Assembly (NCBI GenBank): GCA_023091665.1
Contig: JALJCQ010000024.1
Span: 992,001 to 1,056,000 of the forward strand
Length of the DNA stretch: 64,000 bases
Direction: 5' to 3'
Source: Pythium myriotylum
Taxonomy: Eukaryota > Oomycota > Peronosporomycetes > Pythiales > Pythiaceae
Position numbers and translations under genes: made by a program. Each line of letters starts with the position of its first letter. Positions within the stretch are counted from its first letter, which is position 1. A model generated the notes under the pieces. It was not told where the DNA came from and ran no database searches. It saw nothing but the letters and a program-made list of their open reading frames with translations. This document shows positions 54,447 through 63,150 of the stretch, one piece after another.

Positions 54447-54767
54447 GTCATAGCGCCCTAGTACTCAGGTAGCTTCGCGACCACAGATCTCCCCGCAATC
54501 GTGCGCTTGCCAACCCATATCTGCATGCACGCAAATTGTTTGACCTCGTCGAAGTTTCAGGCTGGATTCTTCATTCGCAGGCCCACAAGATGGCCGGGAG
54601 AATCGTCAAACTCGATACGAAACCGAGTGGAGAGGCCCTCATGGCCCCCCTCAGTTCCCAAGCCAGCTGTGCTGACTTGTCGAATTTGCTCTATAACGAC
54701 CTACGTCCATGATGGCCTTCACTGGTTCACCATGCTGATTCCTGAATGGTCTGCATGTTCAGCCCAC
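54447..54767. other. Spacer, no gene recognised
   Basis: It lies between the end of the left arm and the next retroelement tail. An open frame at 54501-54917 runs across it and through the tail, so it is unlikely to be real; part may be the body of the element ending at 54823. Confidence 0.35.
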
Positions 54768-54823
54768 CAAGCTACTAGCGTTCACAGGATGAATTCAATA
54801 GACTTCACTTGCATCATCATCAC
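54768..54823 (+). mobile_element. Retroelement 3' tail (plus orientation)
   Basis: AGCTACTAGCG...GAATTCAATAGACTTCACTT followed by CAT repeats. Collinear with the tails at 54251-54354, 54904-54960 and 62204-62252, differing in the terminal simple repeat. Confidence 0.6.
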
Positions 54824-54903
54824 CACGGAAGACGTGCCTCCTGTCGATCAGCAGAACCTACGCGGTCACCCGTCAACTGCCTCTATAATGTTACGAGGAC
54901 AGG

Positions 54904-54960
54904 ATTTGATGATTTAAGTGAAGTCTGTTGAGTTCAACCATATGTATCCAATAATTTGTC
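54904..54960 (-). mobile_element. Retroelement 3' tail (minus orientation)
   Basis: On the minus strand ATTATTGGATACATATGGTT precedes GAACTCAACAGACTTCACTT and AAATCATCA. With the tail at 54768-54823 it creates 30-bp inverted ends at 54790-54819 and 54907-54936. Confidence 0.55.
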
Positions 54961-55058
54961 ATAGAGCTTGTGAGAGTAGGTCTGTTCGATCTCGACGTAT
55001 AAAATATAATAGTCGGGCGGCGGAGATCATCATGGGCGCGGATTAATGCGGAGTAGAG

Positions 55059-55653
55059 AGGAAAGGGTGGAATATCTTTCCTGGGATGTTGGATGGGATG
55101 TGAGGAGACTGGCTGCCTGGACCATGGCGAGTTTCAAACTCGCCATGGGTGTGGCCAAACTCGGAGTTTGGCCACATCTTGTTCTCGCCTCTTGCGTGGT
55201 TAGGCTACATGTGAATACCGGGGAGGTTGAGGAGCTTGTGTGCCTGCACATAGAGCCCCCTGAGAGGCGCACTGTGTGGCCGGCGGTGTTCGCGGAATTG
55301 GCGTAAGATCACGGTGTGTGGCTGGGAAGCCAACGAGACCTCTGTATTCCGCTTGGTTGATGGTCGCTGTAGAGGACTGCGCGCCCCAAAGATTCCAGGC
55401 CCCTCAACTTGAGGGGCCGAAATCCTCCCGTTAGAGTCACTTGAGGCTCAAGTGACTTTAACGGAAGAATTTCGTTCCTGGGTTTACGATTTGCCGGTCG
55501 TGCAGCACACTTTGCACTGTTGGCAAATCCGGTGCCACGGAGTCGTGAGCACCGGACTTCTTTCTCCTTTTTCTGGCTAGAAGTGGTCTACAGGGTCCTT
55601 GGGGTCGAGCCACTGCGCTTGTTTGGATGGGTCAAAGGATCGCGATCTCTTGA
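55059..55653. repeat. Cluster of short near-perfect palindromes
   Basis: In 600 bp I find: 55059-55082 (7-bp stem); 55122-55148 (13-bp perfect stem, 1-nt centre, CCATGGCGAGTTT arm); 55150-55176 (13-bp perfect stem, 1-nt centre, TGTGGCCAAACTC arm), one base after the previous; 55398-55418 (10-bp stem, 1-nt centre); 55418-55474 (arms of 28 bp with about three mismatches, 1-nt centre); 55488-55529 (8-bp outer and 5-bp inner stem); 55529-55555 (7-bp stem); 55632-55653 (with perfect core GATCGCGATC). Four share a single-base centre. No coding or RNA family explains them. Confidence 0.85.
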
Positions 55654-56188
55654 TTGCTGGAAACGTTCATGCTTCACCCCATGATCGTGTTGCGTGATCC
55701 AGTGGATGTGGTTCTGTGAGGTGGGAACGACTTGTGCGGACACGGTCACCGAGAATACAAGAGTCCATTAACTTTTTTCCCGAATGGACTGTCTTCGTAC
55801 ACCTCTGTGCAAGCCGTGCACTTCAACTCGATCAGTAATGTGGGCTTCGCCAAGGGTGTCTTTGCCCCATCAGCACCAGCTATGCAAAACCTTTTGGATT
55901 AGGTTATTGCTATCATCCGCTTATAAATCTTGTGCAATTCGTGCATAACAACTTCCTCAAAATTTATTGCTTGCACCAAATCATTGAAATGATTTTGTAC
56001 AAACATTAGGTGCACTTCTCATGAAGAGTTCCGATCCTCGCAACTCCACACGCGTCGTCAAGTAACTTCACACGAGTCGAAGTTGCCTTGAAGCAAAGCT
56101 ATACTGACGAGAGCAAAACGCGCGAACAGACTCCGAGGTGGCTATCATCGGCGTTCATTCTCGAATTCTCCAGCTCCGCCACACCAGC
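55654..56188. other. Spacer upstream of hydrolase copy 2
   Basis: AT-rich towards the right, no open frame of note. It presumably holds what remains of the promoter of the copy at 56189. Confidence 0.4.
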
Positions 56189-57741
56189 ATGACTCAAACG
56201 ACCACTGAAATCCGACCAAGAAATTGGTTGAAGACAGCCACAGTAGCTGGACTAAGTGCAACTGGCGCGCTTGTCCTCTGTTTGGGGCTCTATAGCTCGC
56301 GCAGCGACCACTTCCAGCACCACACACACCGCCTGCTCGCCGAAATGGCCTCCTCCACCAGCATCCAAGTCCACTTCACACCCAAAAACGCCGTTGCCGA
56401 CTCGGTCGGAAGCATGGACGTCACGGCGATGCTCTTCCCTCGCACCGACGCCAATCAGTCGCTCACATTTGACGGCCGACTCTCGTACCAGTTTCTCGGT
56501 GAAGAGTTCAACTTCACGGTCGTCGACGGACGTGGATACGTGACAGTGGAGAACCTGGCGACTCGCCAGCTCGTCCGCAACGACTGCTTGAAGAAGGCGA
56601 ATGTACCACCGATGCATGAGCTCACGGACTCGCTGCGTGCTGCTCGCGTCGTGGACGATGCGACTGCTCTCGGACTCTCAGTGAGCGACTGTGCCGATGG
56701 GAAGGTCGTGGAGTTCATGTTTGCGGGTGAGCCGTACGTGTTTTGCTCGCGAGCGAACGGTGCCATCGACAAGGTCCACGGCGAGGACATCGAGGCGACA
56801 GTGCAGTTGTTGCGCGAGAACACGGCTGAGGCGCCCTCGGTCATCTCGCTGGTGAGACCAAACGGCAAGCTGATCGACGAGTGCGAGCTGCTCTCGGACG
56901 GTGGTGGCGACGCATCCTCGTCATCGAGTCGAATGCTCAGTGATCTGAAGACTCGCACGGCCGATATGGTCAGCGTTTTGACCGGCAACCGCCGTATGGC
57001 ATCTGCAGACGACTGCTCGACGACGTGTGCTGGCGGCAAGAAGATCTGTTTGTTCGTTCATGGTCTTGGAAAGTCGCTTAATGCCTCAGTATCCGACTCG
57101 AATGAGCTCATGTTTGGTGATGCGCAGACCAAGGTCAACTGCTGCTCGCAGACCAAGTTCATGCGTATGGACACGATCAACAACGCTTGGTATGGGGATG
57201 TGTTGTCCAAGAAAGTGTGCGACGCCGCGGTGTCACTCACAGACAGCGAGGACCCGATGAACCTCGAGAATATCGCTATTATTGCCCACTCGATGGGAAA
57301 TTTGATCGTTGCGAATGCCGCTATGAAGAATCTCTGTGCCGTCGGCCCAACGTCGAAATGGATCGCCCTCTCTGGCCCGATTAGCGGTAGTAAGAGCGCC
57401 AACGTGGCAGCCAATGTATGTATGTTCAAGCTGATGCTGCTTTTGCAAAATACGCTTCCTCCGTGCTCTGTGGTGTCGATTCTACCGGACTCTTGACCAC
57501 GGAATCTGCAAAGTTCGCGTTCTTGGGCATGATCTCAGGCCATGCGACATCCCTCAACGACGGAGCCGTCGAGTTTGCGAGCTGCCGAGGGGTGATCCCC
57601 GCCTCGTCCTTCTCAACTTCATGGAATGGAGGCAAGTACTATAAAGCCGCGTTGAACCACGGAGATGCAACGCTGGCCCATGGCGACGGACTATGGGGAA
57701 GCGACCGCAAGCCTGTCAAGTGGCTCAACTGTCAGTTTTAG
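56189..57741 (+). pseudogene. Membrane hydrolase copy 2, with internal deletion
   Basis: The first 410 or so codons are collinear with the intact copies: basic tail, signal-anchor helix (ATVAGLSATGALVLCLGLY), KKICLFVHGLG and the nucleophile in AHSMGN. After SGSKSANVAANV about 55-60 codons are missing. The sequence resumes in another frame at YVQADAAFAKY and continues to KPVKWLNCQF and TAG at 57741. Read as is, the protein would stop at 57496 after a short unrelated tail, losing the C-terminal catalytic residues. The two halves otherwise look well preserved, so the lesion is recent. Confidence 0.85.
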
Positions 57742-58305
57742 GTCGGCCGCAAACTCGCCGGCGCAGTCGGCGCGGCGCGCTACCCCTTCCCCAGATGAAG
57801 GCGACGTACTTGTGGTGGTTTTGATTGGAATTCTGAACTAGATTGGATACGACGGGCGCGCAGTTTTCCTTGAAAAGTGTCTTCTGGTAAACAATTAGCC
57901 TACTCTCTCATGAGCGCGTCTAGGATCGAGTTTCAGATGGCGCGAAATGCGCAGATTCTATCTAACCTCAGCAATCCCCGTCTTCTGTGATTTGTGGGGC
58001 TAACTGTAACTACTCCTCCAACATTATCCACGCGTTTCGCCGTCCAAGAATAGAAAGTGAATCAACTGTGACTAGGGGGTACGTGCGAAGTGATCCAGGA
58101 ATGAGTCCACTGACCTCTTTCAATTAATCATTATCCCAGGCAGGAGCCTTACCGCCCGTTGAAATTAATATGAGTTGGTCGGTGAGATAACTCAGGTGGA
58201 CTTCGAAGTCGGTGGATACCTACCATGGTGTGGTGGCTGCATTCGGTGGCAGTTCAGTCGAGATCTTACGTTGTCATTCGAAGATTTCCTCCATTGTCGA
58301 GACCC
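57742..58305. other. Spacer between hydrolase copies 2 and 3
   Basis: No gene recognised. The frame of copy 3 is open to 58225, but the conserved N-terminus begins at 58306. Confidence 0.45.
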
Positions 58306-59973
58306 ATGCAAGCGCCACGATGGACGCGTATCCAATGGAGACAACTCGCTGTCGCTTGCGTCGCAGTCTGCAGCTCAGCTCTCGTCGCTCTGTCCTTGTA
58401 CGCAACTCACAGCCACCACTTCCACCACCACAGCGAGCGAATTCTGTCCAAACACTCCTCGGCATCAGCCATTCGGGTCCACATCCAGGCCAAGAACTCC
58501 CCACTGACCGTCTCAGGCGTCCTGTTCCCTCGCCGTGAGGGCTCTGAATTGATCTTCGACGGTCGACTCCACTACGAGCACAGCCAAAGCCAGTACAACT
58601 ATACGCTGATCAACGGCCGAGGATACGTGACAGTAGAGAGCATGCTCACGCGTGAGATCAAAGCGGACGAGTGTCTCAAGAACCACGATCTTGCTCCTCT
58701 CCACGAGTTGCCGAGAGCGCTGAGTGAAGCACGAGTCGTCGACGACGCGTCTCCGTTTGGCCTCTCGACCGACGCTTGCCCACAGAACGCGCGACTCGCC
58801 GAGGTGAGATTCGCCGGTGAGTCGTACGTGCTTTGCTATCGTGACGACGCCGATATCTTTGCGGTCCATGGCAGCGACTTGCGCGCGACAATTCGAGCTG
58901 TGAACGCATTGCCAGACGACGTCACGCTCGACAGTCTGCGGATTCGACCAAGTGGCGAGTCGGTAGACACTTGTGAGACGCTTCTCAACAGGAATCGAGT
59001 TGCCCCGATTGCAAACGCACGATCTAGCGCTGCTCGAATCGTGGGACGGATGAAAGACGCTGCGCTGTTCCTCTCTGGGCGTCGCCGACTGGCGGACAAT
59101 AACGACTGCTCTCGCGCGTGCAAAGACGGCAAGAAAGTATGCTTGCTTGTCCACGGGCTGGGCCAGTTACCACCGAAAGACGAGCGACTTTCCGACTCGT
59201 ACGAGTCGATGTGGGGCGACGCGCAGGACAACCTCAACTGTTGCACAAAGACCAAGTTCCTGCGCTTCGACACGATCAACAACGCGTGGCATAGCGACGT
59301 CTTGTCGGAGCAGCTGTGCGACGCCGCAATGGAGCTCTCCAACAGCGAGGACCCTATGAATCTTGACAATATTGCGATCTTGTCACACTCGATGGGCAAC
59401 CTGGTCGTTGCAAACGCGGCGATGACCGAGCGCTGCGTCATAGGCAAAACATCCAAGTGGATCGCCCTTGCCGGGCCGATCAAAGGAAGCCATGCGGCGA
59501 ACCTGGGCGTCGAAGTCTGCAGTAAGAACGAGACCGTTGTGGACACGACAGTTCGGCAGATTCTGTCGCTGATCAACGTGTGTCCCGCACGCAACGCCAC
59601 CAGGTCGCTCGTGTATCGAGACAGCGACATGGCCGATCGAGACCTCGACCAACTCTACGCCCAAGCCGAGAAGACGTTCGCTCAGTACGTGACTTCGAGC
59701 ATGTGTGGCGTGTCGGCGTCCGGCTTATCGTCACTTCACTCAGTCTGGTACTCGACGTTGGGAGCCCTAGCTGGTCACAAATCAGCAAACGATGGAGCAG
59801 TCGAGATCGAGTCGTGCCGAGGACCCTTTCCCGAGACCAAGTACTCAGCGTCGTGGCGAGGAGGCAATTTCTACAAAGCCGCGATCAACCACGCCGACGC
59901 CACCATGCGCCACGGTGACGGACTCTGGGGAGACAACCGCAAGCCCGTCAAGTGGGTAAACTGTCAATTCTAA
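58306..59973 (+). CDS. Membrane-anchored secreted alpha/beta hydrolase, copy 3 (intact)
   Basis: 555 residues, intronless. Short basic cytosolic tail, signal anchor (LAVACVAVCSSALVALSLY), a His-rich start of the lumenal part (HSHHFHHHSE), a dibasic site GRRRLA, then the hydrolase domain KKVCLLVHGLG with nucleophile S362 in SHSMGN and the family end KPVKWVNCQF. It is more like copy 2 than copy 1 (38209). It forms part of the right inverted-repeat arm from 58557 on; its first 84 codons lie outside the arm, so the left-arm copy could never have been complete. Likely the functional source copy. Substrate unknown. Confidence 0.85.
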   Translation: MQAPRWTRIQWRQLAVACVAVCSSALVALSLYATHSHHFHHHSERILSKHSSASAIRVHIQAKNSPLTVSGVLFPRREGSELIFDGRLHYEHSQSQYNYTLINGRGYVTVESMLTREIKADECLKNHDLAPLHELPRALSEARVVDDASPFGLSTDACPQNARLAEVRFAGESYVLCYRDDADIFAVHGSDLRATIRAVNALPDDVTLDSLRIRPSGESVDTCETLLNRNRVAPIANARSSAARIVGRMKDAALFLSGRRRLADNNDCSRACKDGKKVCLLVHGLGQLPPKDERLSDSYESMWGDAQDNLNCCTKTKFLRFDTINNAWHSDVLSEQLCDAAMELSNSEDPMNLDNIAILSHSMGNLVVANAAMTERCVIGKTSKWIALAGPIKGSHAANLGVEVCSKNETVVDTTVRQILSLINVCPARNATRSLVYRDSDMADRDLDQLYAQAEKTFAQYVTSSMCGVSASGLSSLHSVWYSTLGALAGHKSANDGAVEIESCRGPFPETKYSASWRGGNFYKAAINHADATMRHGDGLWGDNRKPVKWVNCQF

Positions 59974-61162
59974 ACGGTCTGTGATTGATCCAACAGAAAT
60001 TTTACTTGATTTCTTGCTCTGGTTCCCGCTGCAGTGGCTGTATTGAAGTGTAATGGGGCACCTCATGATTGCAGATGGCGTCACAGGCGGAGGAGCGTTC
60101 TCGACGAAGCCAGCTTCAACAATGGGGTTAACCCCAAGCTCATGGATCCCGGCATCGAGCGCCAGCTTCCCCCAGGCAAGCCATTCGTATGCTAACGTTG
60201 TTCAAAGTGACGTATTAGTGATTCATCCGGCGGGCAGCTCCGCACATTGTGAACAACTTCGAAGTATGCGATACCGACGCACCGTATGTCAAATGCTATC
60301 CATGACTTGATGCATGACGGTGCGCAGATCGACAACGGCGGTTGCATTTACGCCAGCTGGGAGAGCTTGATCCGCTGGAATCGACAAGATCCGACGCATG
60401 TCGAAGGTGACGTTGATAGCAGCAGCTTCACCAACATTGTGTCGAAATGTTCCACTCGCTGTTGGTGTACTGATTGGAGTTGGCTGGGTTACACTGTCGT
60501 AGAGAGCATATCGAATCTTGGTTCCAGGGGCACTGACTTTCAAAAGCAGCACATACTGAACTCCAGCATAACCGAACCACCATGTGGCAGCATCTCGCAG
60601 ACTTGTCCAGGATTGAAATCTCCCGACCTCGACTGCAAGCGTCACCCAATCGGCAATAGTACGAGGTGACGGTGGCGGTGTTCGGTTGAGCGTCGGTCCC
60701 GTCGGACCAAAAGTCGCATCGGCCTCCTTTTTCGGGCTCCCGACTTTACTCGCGGTCATCGATCCCCTGTTTGCAACTTCGCGTTCATTTCCTGTCGCGG
60801 CGATAAACTCAGACATAAATTCCATGGCTGTGCTCTCGTGCACCGCCGTCGGAAGATCGACAATCACGAGACGCCCATCGTGAAGAGCGAGAAACCGAAT
60901 TAACCCGCAGACCTTCCCCGTCTCCGACATATTCATTGAATGCATCGACAGAGACTCCTTCACAAACGACGTACGGCTCGATTTCGTCGTTATCGTTGTC
61001 GGCGTAATTCGCAACCTCGTCCAGATCCAGCGCATTCATGATGCCGCGAATTCTACCGGCGGTTGTTGGCGTCGTCATGCTCGCTGCGGCAGTTGTTCTT
61101 TGCCACACCACCTGTTCTATTGTGGTTTGGAGAACAATATGAGTCCCCGTCGCAGTACACGC
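58557..61162. repeat. Right arm of the large inverted repeat
   Basis: Reverse complement of 51735-54446, separated from it by about 4.1 kb that holds the palindrome cluster and hydrolase copy 2. It lacks the 104-bp retroelement insertion present on the left, so the insertion came after the duplication. Confidence 0.9.
60289..61078 (-). CDS. Unknown protein with +1 frame offset, copy 2
   Basis: 790 bp (3n+1) from the ATG at 61078-61076. N-terminal frame includes PYVVCEGVSVDAFNEYVGDG; the second frame runs from IRFLALHDGRLVIVDLPT through WVTLAVEVGRFQSWTSL to HQVMDSI. Nearly identical to copy 3 and ~90% like copy 1. Besides the 70-nt intron possible in all copies, this copy also offers GAAG|GTCTGCGG...CACAG, an 86-nt-range alternative that copy 1 lacks. 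Whether it is expressed is unknown. Confidence 0.5.
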
Positions 61163-61384
61163 TCCTTTCTTGGAGTGAGAAAGGAAGCACCAGGACCCCC
61201 CCCCCCCCCCCCCGGTTTCTGCCAGTTAAACCAGTTTCCTCGTCCACTCTACTCCGATTCCAAGAAAGAAGCGTGCTCAGCGACGGGGACTCGTATTGTT
61301 CTTCAATCCGCAATAGAACAGGTACAACAACTGCTGCAGCAAGCATGACGACGGCGACAACCGCCCGTAGAGTTCGCAACGCCA
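61038..61384. pseudogene. Two head-to-head 5' ends of the serine protease relic
   Basis: Plus-strand 61038-61140 encodes a hydrophobic start (VVGVVMLAAAVVL) that soon hits a stop. Minus-strand 61384-61214 encodes the same region in a longer form (VVAVVMLAAAVVVPVLLRIE). Both correspond to the first part of the broken protease at 50781-51844. Neither has the catalytic core, which is missing at the palindrome axis. Confidence 0.65.
61196..61213 (+). repeat. Run of 18 C at the axis of the nested inverted repeat
   Basis: Uninterrupted C18 between GGA and GGTTTCTGCC. The symmetry axis of the flanking arms falls at about 61210, inside the run. Confidence 0.9.
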
Positions 61385-62131
61385 TGAAGGCGCTGGATCT
61401 GGATGCGGTTGCGGATCACTTCAACACCAACGCCGCAACCAATCCGTACGTCGTTTGTGAGGGAGTCTCGGTTGATGCATTCAACGAATATGTCGGAGAC
61501 GGGGAAGGTCTGCGGGTTAATTCGGTTTCTCGCTCTTCACGATGGGCGTCTCGTGATTGTCGATCTTCCGACGGCGGTGCACGAGAGCACAGCCATGGAA
61601 TTTATGTCTGAGTTTATCGCCGCGACAGGAAATGAACGCGAAGTTGCAAACAGGGGATCGATGACCGCGAGTAAAGTCGGGAGCCCGAAAAAGGAGGCCG
61701 ATGCGACTTTTGGTCCGACGGGACCGACGCTCAACCGAACACCGCCACCGTCACCTCGTACTATTGCCGATTGGGTGACGCTTGCAGTCGAGGTCGGGAG
61801 ATTTCAATCCTGGACAAGTCTGCGAGATGCTGCCACATGGTGGTTCGGTTATGCTGGAGTTCAGTATGTGCTGCTTTTGAAAGTCAGTGCCCCTGGAACC
61901 AAGATTCGATATGCTCTCTACGACAGTGTAACCCAGCCAACTCCAATCAGTACACCAACAGCGAGTGGAACATTTCGACACAATGTTGGTGAAGCTGCTG
62001 CTATCAACGTCACCTTCGACATGCGTCGGATCTTGTCGATTCCAGCGGATCAAGCTCTCCCAGCTGGCGTAAATGCAACCGCCGTTGTCGACCTGCGCAC
62101 TGTCATGCATCAAGTCATGGATAGCATTTGA
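61345..62131 (+). CDS. Unknown protein with +1 frame offset, copy 3
   Basis: 787 bp (3n+1) from the ATG at 61345. The N-terminus differs slightly from copy 2 (ALDLDAVADHFNTNAATNPYVV), one codon shorter. From VSVDAFNEYVGDGEG on it is almost identical to copy 2, including the same frame offset at CGGGTTAATTCGG (about 61513-61525). Ends HQVMDSI, TGA at 62129-62131. Downstream within 75 bp lies the 3' end of the LINE relic. Confidence 0.5.
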
Positions 62132-62203
62132 CATATGATGCGTCCGTACCGTGCAGTTCACGATATTCTGAGCGACCCGTCGGATAACTGCTTGCTTCGA
62201 TAG

Positions 62204-63150
62204 TAGATGATGAAGGTGAAATCTATTGAGCAATAAATGTACCCTAGTAGCTGTGACTCTTTGCGTTCCTTTGTTACAGTGGGTCAACTTGACTGTGAAG
62301 CCAAGGGCTCTCGGAGCTGTCGTAAGAGCAGCGCGCAATCTCCAACCACAGTGATGTCGCTCCAGCCGTTGTCGAGCGCGGCTTGCAGTCCAAGGAGAAG
62401 GCCGTGGTAGACGGCTTGGTTATTCGTGGTTGTCGCATCTGCGAGGCAGAAGCAGCGCTCCAAAGAATTTGAGGATCGGATCGTAGGCAAGATCGGCGCC
62501 TCCTGGGCCAGAGATTCCGCGAGATCTCCCGTCGATGAAGAGGATTCGCGTGGCAGGGTCTGCCACTAATAGCAGGAGGGGGTCGAAGTCCGTGACGTCG
62601 TCGAGTCGGTCGTGGAAGAGGGCGACGAGACGGGGCGCGTACTCTGGCAACTCTGGTCGGCTGAGACGGAGCGAGAGCGTGTCGAGCACTCGTTGGCAAA
62701 TGGCGGTGTGATTAGCGAACGCTCGTCCGACCAGGCGCGGGAAGCGTCAGCCATAGTGTTTTGCCAAGCGTAGATGACTACAAGCTTTTCCAGCACGAGC
62801 TGCTGCCAGACTGCCTGGAGGATTGGGAACGGGCCTCTCCGGCTGTAGGGGGACACTTGCGGAGTATGGGTAGCTCCCAGACCTTGGGCGTTGTGTTCGT
62901 CCAGCAGCACTAAGCAGGATCCGAGTGGATCATCGCGCAGATACCAAGTGTCCTTGGCCTTGCCTTTCTCAACGAGATAGTTGGCGGGGTCGTGCTGGAG
63001 TAGAATATCAGGATAGCAGAACACGAGCGTATCGCAGAGTAGCCGGAAACTGGCGGTAGCTACGTAGGGGTAGATTGTGTCCTTGAGCCGGAACGAGCTT
63101 AGTAGACAAATTGGTTGCCGTTGCGCGGAACCATCGTACACTATCAACAT
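62204..63150 (-). mobile_element. 5'-truncated, decayed non-LTR retrotransposon end with RNase H
   Basis: On the minus strand, several frames in order encode a linker region (VVIYAWQNTMADASRAWSDE; LDTLSLRLSRPELPEYAPRL) and a retroelement-type RNase H (ILFIDGRSRGISGPGGA; TNNQAVYHGLLLGLQAAL; VVGDCALLLRQL). Frameshifts separate the pieces, and the usual Glu after TNNxA is Val, so it is dead. The stop is near 62284. The ~75-bp 3' UTR ends in GCTACTAGG...CTCAATAGATTTCACC and CATCAT, the same tail as the short elements at 54.2-55.0 kb. No reverse transcriptase is visible upstream, consistent with 5' truncation. Confidence 0.75.

Larger units (their letters stand above)
60230..62190. repeat. Second, nested inverted repeat with axis near 61210
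   Basis: Arms of roughly 60230-61195 and 61214-62190: paired positions sum to about 122420 (60428 with 61992, 60289 with 62131). The arms carry two inward-starting, outward-reading copies of the unknown +1-offset gene and 5' ends of the protease. Similarity fades beyond the stop codons on the outer sides. Confidence 0.85.

Noticed and set aside
54790..54936. MITE with 30-bp terminal inverted repeats
   Set aside because: Similarity to the other retroelement tails continues outside both supposed termini, and a related single tail has a 15-bp target duplication with a simple-repeat end. Two retroelement tails in opposite orientation explain it better.
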